Positions 59,701 through 64,000 of a stretch of 64,000 bases of DNA are shown in pieces (position 1 is the first letter of the stretch; each line of letters opens with the position of its first letter). The position numbers were made by a program, and so were the translations under genes. The stretch covers positions 62,001-126,000 of the forward strand of contig CAKSEH010000002.1 of assembly GCA_934446475.1 (NCBI GenBank), written 5' to 3'. Source of the stretch: an uncultured Eubacteriales bacterium (lineage in GTDB: Bacteria; Bacillota; Clostridia; Oscillospirales; Acutalibacteraceae). A model generated the notes under the pieces. That model was not told where the DNA came from. It saw only the letters and a program-made list of their open reading frames with translations, and did no database searches.

Positions 59701-61070
59701 TTTCCGAGGAAAATACTTGCCATACCGAAATAAACCATAAGGGACACGGCGTCAACAATTGTTGTTATAAGCGGACTTGCCATAACCGCAGGGTCAAAAC
59801 CTATTTTTTTTGCAATAACGGGGAGCGAACAACCTATTATCTTCGCTATTATTACGGTGCACATAAGAGTCAGGCAGACCACTATTGCTTCGGGTATCGC
59901 CTTACCGGCATCAAAAGTATGCATAACAAGGTAATCGACAATATAAAGTTTAAGAGCAAGCACGGCAGCCAATGTTGCGCTGCAGCACAGCGCAACCCTG
60001 AACTCTTTCCACAAAACCCTGAAAATATCGGAAAATTCAATATCTCCGAGGGATATACTTCTGATAACGGTAACAGAAGACTGTCCGCCGCTGTTACCTC
60101 CGGTATCCATAAGCATAGGGACAAACGAAATAAGTGCAGGAAAAACAGCAAGTTTATCTTCAAAATTTTTAAGAATGGCGCCTGTGAAAATCGCAGATAT
60201 CATAAGCACCATAAGCCAGGTTATTCTCGACTTGTAAGTGGCAAAAACACCGGTTTTAAAATAACTGTGTTCACTCGGTAGCATAGCTGCCATCTTTTCG
60301 ATATCCTCGGTTGCTTCTTCCTGCATAACATCGATAGCGTCGTCAACAGTGACTATACCTACAAGTCGGTTTTCCCTATCGACAACAGGTATGGCAACAA
60401 GATCGTATTTTTCAAATTGCGACGCAACTTCTTCCTTATCGTCAAGCGTGTTAACGTATATGATATTTTCATCCATTATATCCCCTATTATCCGATCTTT
60501 CGGATTAAGCAGGAGATCTTTTACGGACACTATTCCGAGCAATCTGCGGCTGCGGTCGGTAACATAGCAAGCATAGATCGTTTCCGTATCAAAACCGATT
60601 TTCCTTATTCTTTCGAATGCGTCATCCACCGTCATATCCTTTTTTAAATCGATGTACTCGGTGGTCATAATACTGCCTGCGCTGTCATCGGGATATGCAA
60701 GCAGTTGGTTTATCATTCTTCTTGTATCAGGGTCTGTCTGCCTTAAAATACGCTTTGCAACTGTTGCAGGCATCTCATCGATTATATCAACCGTATCATC
60801 CATAAAGAGCTCATCCATAACCTCTCTGAGTTCTTTATCGCTGAACGCCTCTATAAGCAGCTGCTGCATATCACTGTCCATCTCAACAAAAACTTCGGCA
60901 GCAAGTTCTTTAGGCAAAATTCGGAAAACGACCGGGAGGTCTTTTTCGGGGATCTCCTCGAAAACAGACGCAAGATCGGCAGGATTCATATCCGAAAGCA
61001 TTTCCTTAAGGAGCGAAAATCGTCGCTTTTCCACAAGCTCCAATATCTTCTCTTCGATTTTTTCTTCCAT
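59697..61070 (-). CDS. mgtE: MgtE-type magnesium transporter
   Basis: A 457-residue Mg2+ channel. The N-terminal MgtE helical domain (superhelix, to about residue 130) is followed by two CBS domains (about 135-255, DDSAGSIMTTEYIDL and VPVVDRENRLVGIVTVDDAIDVM). Five membrane helices then form the pore with the conserved FVPMLMDTGGNSGGQSS. Cytosolic Mg2+ closes the channel through the N and CBS domains. ATG 61070 follows AAAGGAGG by seven bases; an upstream reading to 61157 begins at the promoter. Confidence 0.96.
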   Translation of the reverse strand: MEEKIEEKILELVEKRRFSLLKEMLSDMNPADLASVFEEIPEKDLPVVFRILPKELAAEVFVEMDSDMQQLLIEAFSDKELREVMDELFMDDTVDIIDEMPATVAKRILRQTDPDTRRMINQLLAYPDDSAGSIMTTEYIDLKKDMTVDDAFERIRKIGFDTETIYACYVTDRSRRLLGIVSVKDLLLNPKDRIIGDIMDENIIYVNTLDDKEEVASQFEKYDLVAIPVVDRENRLVGIVTVDDAIDVMQEEATEDIEKMAAMLPSEHSYFKTGVFATYKSRITWLMVLMISAIFTGAILKNFEDKLAVFPALISFVPMLMDTGGNSGGQSSVTVIRSISLGDIEFSDIFRVLWKEFRVALCCSATLAAVLALKLYIVDYLVMHTFDAGKAIPEAIVVCLTLMCTVIIAKIIGCSLPVIAKKIGFDPAVMASPLITTIVDAVSLMVYFGMASIFLGK

Positions 61071-61088
61071 TGAGAATCCTCCTTTTCC

Positions 61089-61123
61089 GTAATAATAAAA
61101 CCCCGTCAAATCACGACAGGGTT
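61089..61123 (-). terminator. Attenuator-like hairpin in the mgtE leader
   Basis: Between promoter and start of mgtE, AACCCTGTC pairs with GACGGGGTT (61123-61115 with 61107-61099), followed on the minus strand by TTTTATTATTA. It would stop transcription before mgtE unless opposed. An M-box riboswitch is not present; the leader is only about 80 bases. Confidence 0.65.
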
Positions 61124-61158
61124 TAAATTGTAAAGAATAAAACGCAGGTGACAACATT

Positions 61159-61187
61159 ATTATACTTTAAAAAACAAAGTTTGTCAA
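61159..61187 (-). promoter_or_regulatory. Promoter of mgtE
   Basis: On the minus strand TTGACA (61187-61182), a 17-base spacer and TATAAT (61164-61159): full consensus. Confidence 0.88.
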
Positions 61188-61268
61188 TTGTTTTAAATCC
61201 GAAATTTCCGCAAATAAAGCTGCCCGAAAACAGCTATCAGACATTTTGATAAAAACTATAAAAGCCTT

Positions 61269-62276
61269 TTATTTTCTTATATTTATAAGATGTGCAACGG
61301 CAGGTATGCTTTCACCCTGAAGAGATGAAGTCGGCGACATAAGCGCTCCTGTTGACATAAACAGAATATTATTGAAATCGCCGTCTTCAAATCTATGCAT
61401 AACATAGGAATTCAACACCGAAGCACTGCATCCGCATCCGGATCCTCCGCAGTGCACATCCTGCTTCTCGCTATCAAAAATCATAACTCCGCAATCGGAG
61501 TGTTTACATTTTAGGTCGTAGCCTTCTCTGTCACAGAGCTCATAAAGAAGTTTGGTTCCCGTAATGCCTAGGTCTCCCGTAAAAACAACATCATAATCCT
61601 GAGGCGATGTTCCCGTATCCTTGAAAAAAGCGCAGAGAGTATCTGCTGCAGCAGGTGCCATAGCAGCACCCATATTATTTGCATCCTTAACTCCGAGGTC
61701 AACTATCTTACCGAATGTTATTTTGTCAACATAAGGCTTGTTTTTGTAAACCCCGAGTATGCTAGCACCCGAACCCGTTACCGTTCTTTGCGCAGTCGGC
61801 GTACGCTGACAACCGTATTCAAGAGGAAAACGGTACTGGCGTTCAGCCGAACAGAAATGCGATGATGTCACCGCCACCGCATATTCCGCAGCACCCGCAT
61901 CGATCATAAGCGAAGCTATAGATATGCCGAGGGTCATAGTAGAACAGGCTCCGTAAATTCCCACAAGCGGAATCTCGGTATTTCTAAGCCCGAAAAAGCT
62001 GCCGATACATTGATTCAAAAGATCGCCTGCTATGATTATATCCATATTGTTTTCCGACAAGGCAGCCCGTCTTAATGCATTTTCAACCGCTATCTTCTGA
62101 AGTCTGCTCTCAGCTTTTTCAAAACTCTTTTCGCCGAAGCGTATATCGTTGTCAAAGCTGTCGAATTCTTTTCCGAGCGGACCTTCGTGCTCTTTTTTCC
62201 CGACAACGCTGCCGTAGCTTACAAATGCTGCTTTTCTCGTAAGTTCAATCGTCCGTTTACCTATTCTTGTTGCCAT
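61269..62276 (-). CDS. spoVAD: Stage V sporulation protein AD
   Basis: A 335-residue thiolase-fold protein of the SpoVA channel, which binds dipicolinic acid and helps load it into the developing spore. Family segments are GPLGKEFD, AGDLLNQC, GIYGACSTMTLGISIAS, ATSSHFCSAERQYRFPLEYG and CGGSGCGCSASVLNSYV. Length is standard. AAGGTGA precedes the start. It follows spoVAC by 17 bases. The usual third partner spoVAE is not found after it. Confidence 0.97.
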   Translation of the reverse strand: MATRIGKRTIELTRKAAFVSYGSVVGKKEHEGPLGKEFDSFDNDIRFGEKSFEKAESRLQKIAVENALRRAALSENNMDIIIAGDLLNQCIGSFFGLRNTEIPLVGIYGACSTMTLGISIASLMIDAGAAEYAVAVTSSHFCSAERQYRFPLEYGCQRTPTAQRTVTGSGASILGVYKNKPYVDKITFGKIVDLGVKDANNMGAAMAPAAADTLCAFFKDTGTSPQDYDVVFTGDLGITGTKLLYELCDREGYDLKCKHSDCGVMIFDSEKQDVHCGGSGCGCSASVLNSYVMHRFEDGDFNNILFMSTGALMSPTSSLQGESIPAVAHLINIRK

Positions 62277-62293
62277 TTATGATTCACCTTACC

Positions 62294-62728
62294 TCATTTG
62301 AAAAAATAATAAATAATACCGTAAACAACACTTGCAGATGTGCCGAAAAGTATTACAGGACCCGCAATCGTAAAAATTTTTGCTCCTATTCCTAAGATAT
62401 GTCCCTCATTTTTAAACTCTATTGCCGGTGAAACAACGGCGTTTGCAAAGCCCGTTATCGGAACGAGTGTTCCGGCGCCTGCGTGTTTTGCTATTTTTTC
62501 GAAGATTTTTAATCCCGTCAGGAGTGCGGCTAAGAAAATTAAAATAACCGGAATAGCCGCTTTTATTATTTTTTCGTCCGTCCCGGCAGCTTTAAAACAC
62601 TCCGCTATTACCTGACCTATGGTACAGATAAGACCTCCTACCAAAAAAGCGCATATAAAATCCTTGGCTTTAGGCGAAGGCTTTGACGCTTTATCAACAA
62701 GCTTTTGATATTCTTTTTCGTTCATCAT
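62294..62728 (-). CDS. spoVAC: Stage V sporulation protein AC
   Basis: A 144-residue membrane protein with about four to five helices; SpoVAC is a mechanosensitive part of the dipicolinate channel. It begins with a polar stretch (EKEYQKLVDKASKPSPKAKD) and has FLVGGLICTIGQ and GTLVPITGFANAVVSPAIEFKNEGHILGIGAK. ATG 62728 or the next ATG 62725 is the start. The only ribosome site, AAGGAG, is inside the 3' arm of a terminator hairpin (62736-62779), at a long distance of 13 bases. Confidence 0.95.
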   Translation of the reverse strand: MMNEKEYQKLVDKASKPSPKAKDFICAFLVGGLICTIGQVIAECFKAAGTDEKIIKAAIPVILIFLAALLTGLKIFEKIAKHAGAGTLVPITGFANAVVSPAIEFKNEGHILGIGAKIFTIAGPVILFGTSASVVYGIIYYFFK

Positions 62729-62732
62729 AAAA

Positions 62733-62779
62733 TTAAAACAGCTCCTTTTTTGTTAGTTTAAACGCAAAAGGAGCTGTTT
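62733..62779 (-). terminator. Terminator of the upstream membrane gene, overlapping the spoVAC ribosome site
   Basis: A 14-bp perfect stem (62779-62766 with 62749-62736) holds AGCTCCTTTT and AAAAGGAGCT. It is followed by TAATTTTATG. It closes the gene ending at 62795 and contains the GGAG used by spoVAC. Confidence 0.8.
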
Positions 62780-62794
62780 ATTCCGCAATAAATT

Positions 62795-63418
62795 TCAGTT
62801 TTTCATATTAGTCGGATCGTAATTTTTGATAAATTCTTCCCAAAGCTCGTCGGAAGGTTCCGTATTTAAATTGATACCGTTGTTTTTATAAGCCTCATAC
62901 AGATCGTCAAGTATTTTTTTGTATCTGCGGCGAAATCTCATCTTTTGTCTTAAAATTATGGTAAGCATCCAGACACTGCACAGCAAAACCGCCGCAAACG
63001 GCAAAAGATGGCGCCAATAAAAATACGCTTTAAACCCGAAAGGACTCAGTCCGTCATTCGATATAAGGCAAAATCTTACAAACATATAAATATTCTGAAA
63101 AGTTAAAAGCGCAATAGAGACTGCCTTAACGGCATTGTTCTTTGAGAAAATCAAAGCCGAACATACAGGCAATAAAATATTCGATATCATCATAAAAATT
63201 ATTTCGCTCTTGCCGAAATAATTATATTCCCCCACAATATCGCCTTTCATAAGAAAAGACACACAGGCAATTGTGTTTACAAAAAACATATAAACAGTAA
63301 AGATTGCGCATACAACCGCCAAGGTTTTGAAAAGCTTTCCGCCTGACTTTGCATAGCTTATCTCACATTTCTTTTCATACTGCTCTACCCTTTTTATTAT
63401 TCCGCCGTATTCATTCAT
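62795..63418 (-). CDS. Membrane protein of unknown function
   Basis: A 207-residue protein with four or five membrane helices after a charged start, MNEYGGIIKRVEQYEKKCEIS. The C-terminal tail is polar and contains a basic run (RQKMRFRRRYKK) and an acidic end. I recognise no family. ATG 63418 follows a GGTGAT site; the longer reading to 63508 would cover both divergent promoters. It has its own promoter and terminator, so it is probably monocistronic. Confidence 0.7.
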   Translation of the reverse strand: MNEYGGIIKRVEQYEKKCEISYAKSGGKLFKTLAVVCAIFTVYMFFVNTIACVSFLMKGDIVGEYNYFGKSEIIFMMISNILLPVCSALIFSKNNAVKAVSIALLTFQNIYMFVRFCLISNDGLSPFGFKAYFYWRHLLPFAAVLLCSVWMLTIILRQKMRFRRRYKKILDDLYEAYKNNGINLNTEPSDELWEEFIKNYDPTNMKN

Positions 63419-63434
63419 CTTATCACCGACTATT

Positions 63435-63486
63435 ATTATACATACAAAACATACGCTTGACAAGACCCAACAGAAAATATTATAAT
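63435..63486. promoter_or_regulatory. Overlapping divergent promoters
   Basis: Plus strand: TTGACA (63457-63462), 18 bases, TATAAT (63481-63486), for trmL. Minus strand: TTGTCA (63463-63458), 17 bases, TATAAT (63440-63435), for the membrane protein. The two -35 boxes share five bases, so polymerase can occupy only one side at a time. Confidence 0.8.
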
Positions 63487-63501
63487 ACCTGCGGTGATAA
63501 T

Positions 63502-64000
63502 ATGGCAAGTATAAATATAGTTATGGTAGAGCCTGAAATTCCGCAAAATACAGGCAATGTTGCCCGTACCTGCGCAGCCACGGGAGCAAGACTTCATCTT
63601 GTGGGTCCTATGGGATTTACAATAGACAATAAAAAACTTAAAAGAGCCGGCCTTGATTACTGGCATTTTCTTGATATAACTTATTATCACACCCTTGAAG
63701 AATTCTTTAAAAAGAATAAAGGTCCGTTTTTTTATTTTACGACAAAAGGCCGCAAAACCCATTCACAGCAAACATATCCCGACGGTTCGTATCTCGTTTT
63801 CGGGAAGGAAACAAAGGGTCTGCCAGAAGAACTGCTTATTAAAAACCCGGACAATTGTGTAAGAATTCCTATGGCGGGTGAGATACGCAGTTTAAATCTT
63901 TCAAATTCCGTTGCAATAGCGGTTTACGAGGTGTTGAGGCAATGGGATTACCCTGCGCTTCAAAACTCAGGGCAGCTGCATAATTACCGCTGGGAGGACA
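63502..64000 (+). CDS. trmL: tRNA (cytidine/uridine-34 2'-O)-methyltransferase, cut by the right edge
   Basis: The first 166 codons of a SPOUT methyltransferase that methylates the wobble ribose of tRNA-Leu. It has IVMVEPEIPQNTGNVARTCAATG, VGPMGF, LVFGKETKGLP and the knot IPMAGEIRSLNLSNSVAIAVYEVLRQ. The full protein is normally only slightly longer, so only the last residues are missing. GGTGAT precedes ATG 63502. It has its own promoter and is divergent from the unknown membrane gene. Confidence 0.93.
   Translation, partial: MASINIVMVEPEIPQNTGNVARTCAATGARLHLVGPMGFTIDNKKLKRAGLDYWHFLDITYYHTLEEFFKKNKGPFFYFTTKGRKTHSQQTYPDGSYLVFGKETKGLPEELLIKNPDNCVRIPMAGEIRSLNLSNSVAIAVYEVLRQWDYPALQNSGQLHNYRWED

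Noticed and set aside
61071..61158. M-box Mg2+ riboswitch before mgtE
   Set aside because: The leader is about 80 bases and lacks the conserved M-box core; only a simple hairpin with T run is present.
1..64000. CRISPR arrays, rRNA operons, prophage or plasmid functions
   Set aside because: No regularly spaced repeats, rRNA signatures, integrase, terminase, capsid or replication-initiator genes were seen.

Overview
The window looks like chromosomal DNA of an anaerobic, endospore-forming member of the Clostridia, most likely the Oscillospirales/Ruminococcaceae side. The support is indirect: moderate-to-low GC, strong AGGAGG ribosome sites, SpoVAC/SpoVAD and coat-like Cys-rich proteins, rubrerythrin, pyruvate formate-lyase with its activase, pyruvate phosphate dikinase, and a secreted leucine-rich-repeat protein with a dockerin. 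No rRNA, CRISPR array, prophage or plasmid backbone is visible. Two tRNA genes (Arg-TCT, Lys-TTT) and two copies of a small inverted-repeat element (MITE) are present.

Layout. 1-3600: the first codons of a probable ctsR leaving the left edge under a CtsR-like operator; two Cys-rich genes with sporulation-type promoters; a phosphohexomutase with a small membrane protein; a MecA-like adaptor. 3600-8050: rpe with a RodA/FtsW-family gene, then a copper P-type ATPase with a C-terminal metal-binding domain that may also be made separately from an internal start. 8290-10900: rubrerythrin, a small zinc-ribbon membrane locus with an apparent frameshift, an XRE regulator and tRNA-Arg. 10895-14740: a membrane nucleotide-sugar dehydratase, MITE copy 1, and a yybP-ykoY (Mn2+) riboswitch with terminator in front of an OadB/GcdB-type sodium-pump beta subunit and a 47-residue gamma-like subunit. 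14770-17300: zinc-ribbon proteins, including an SPFH protein with five zinc ribbons. 17390-18380: rpsF-ssb-rpsR. 18504-21131: the LRR/dockerin protein.

21284-27526: coaX with a probable pantothenate ECF S component, then a LysR regulator whose likely operator lies at about -65 of the methionine transporter operon metQ-metN-metP, which ends with an SGNH hydrolase. 27792-34516: ppdK, a decayed acetyltransferase, tRNA-Lys, pflB-pflA and MITE copy 2. Together ppdK and pfl point to PEP/pyruvate-centred fermentation.

34788-53463: a long minus-strand housekeeping block. One run of 14 tightly packed genes reads dprA-topA-trmFO-plsX-rnc-radical SAM-smc-ftsY-rdgB-yhbY-nadD-yqeK-rsfS-leuS. Upstream lies infC-rpmI-rplT behind an attenuated leader, followed by an rRNA methyltransferase. 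infC appears to start at AUA.

53694-64000: a class A penicillin-binding protein, an ABC exporter-type fusion, an RluA-family pseudouridine synthase with mgtE behind an attenuator-like hairpin, spoVAC-spoVAD, a membrane protein, and trmL cut by the right edge. The most unusual items are the Mn2+-type riboswitch on a sodium-pump beta subunit, the nested copZ-like start, the MITE pair, the AUA start of infC and the compact LysR operator at the met operon. All calls come from reading the sequence; no database search was run.
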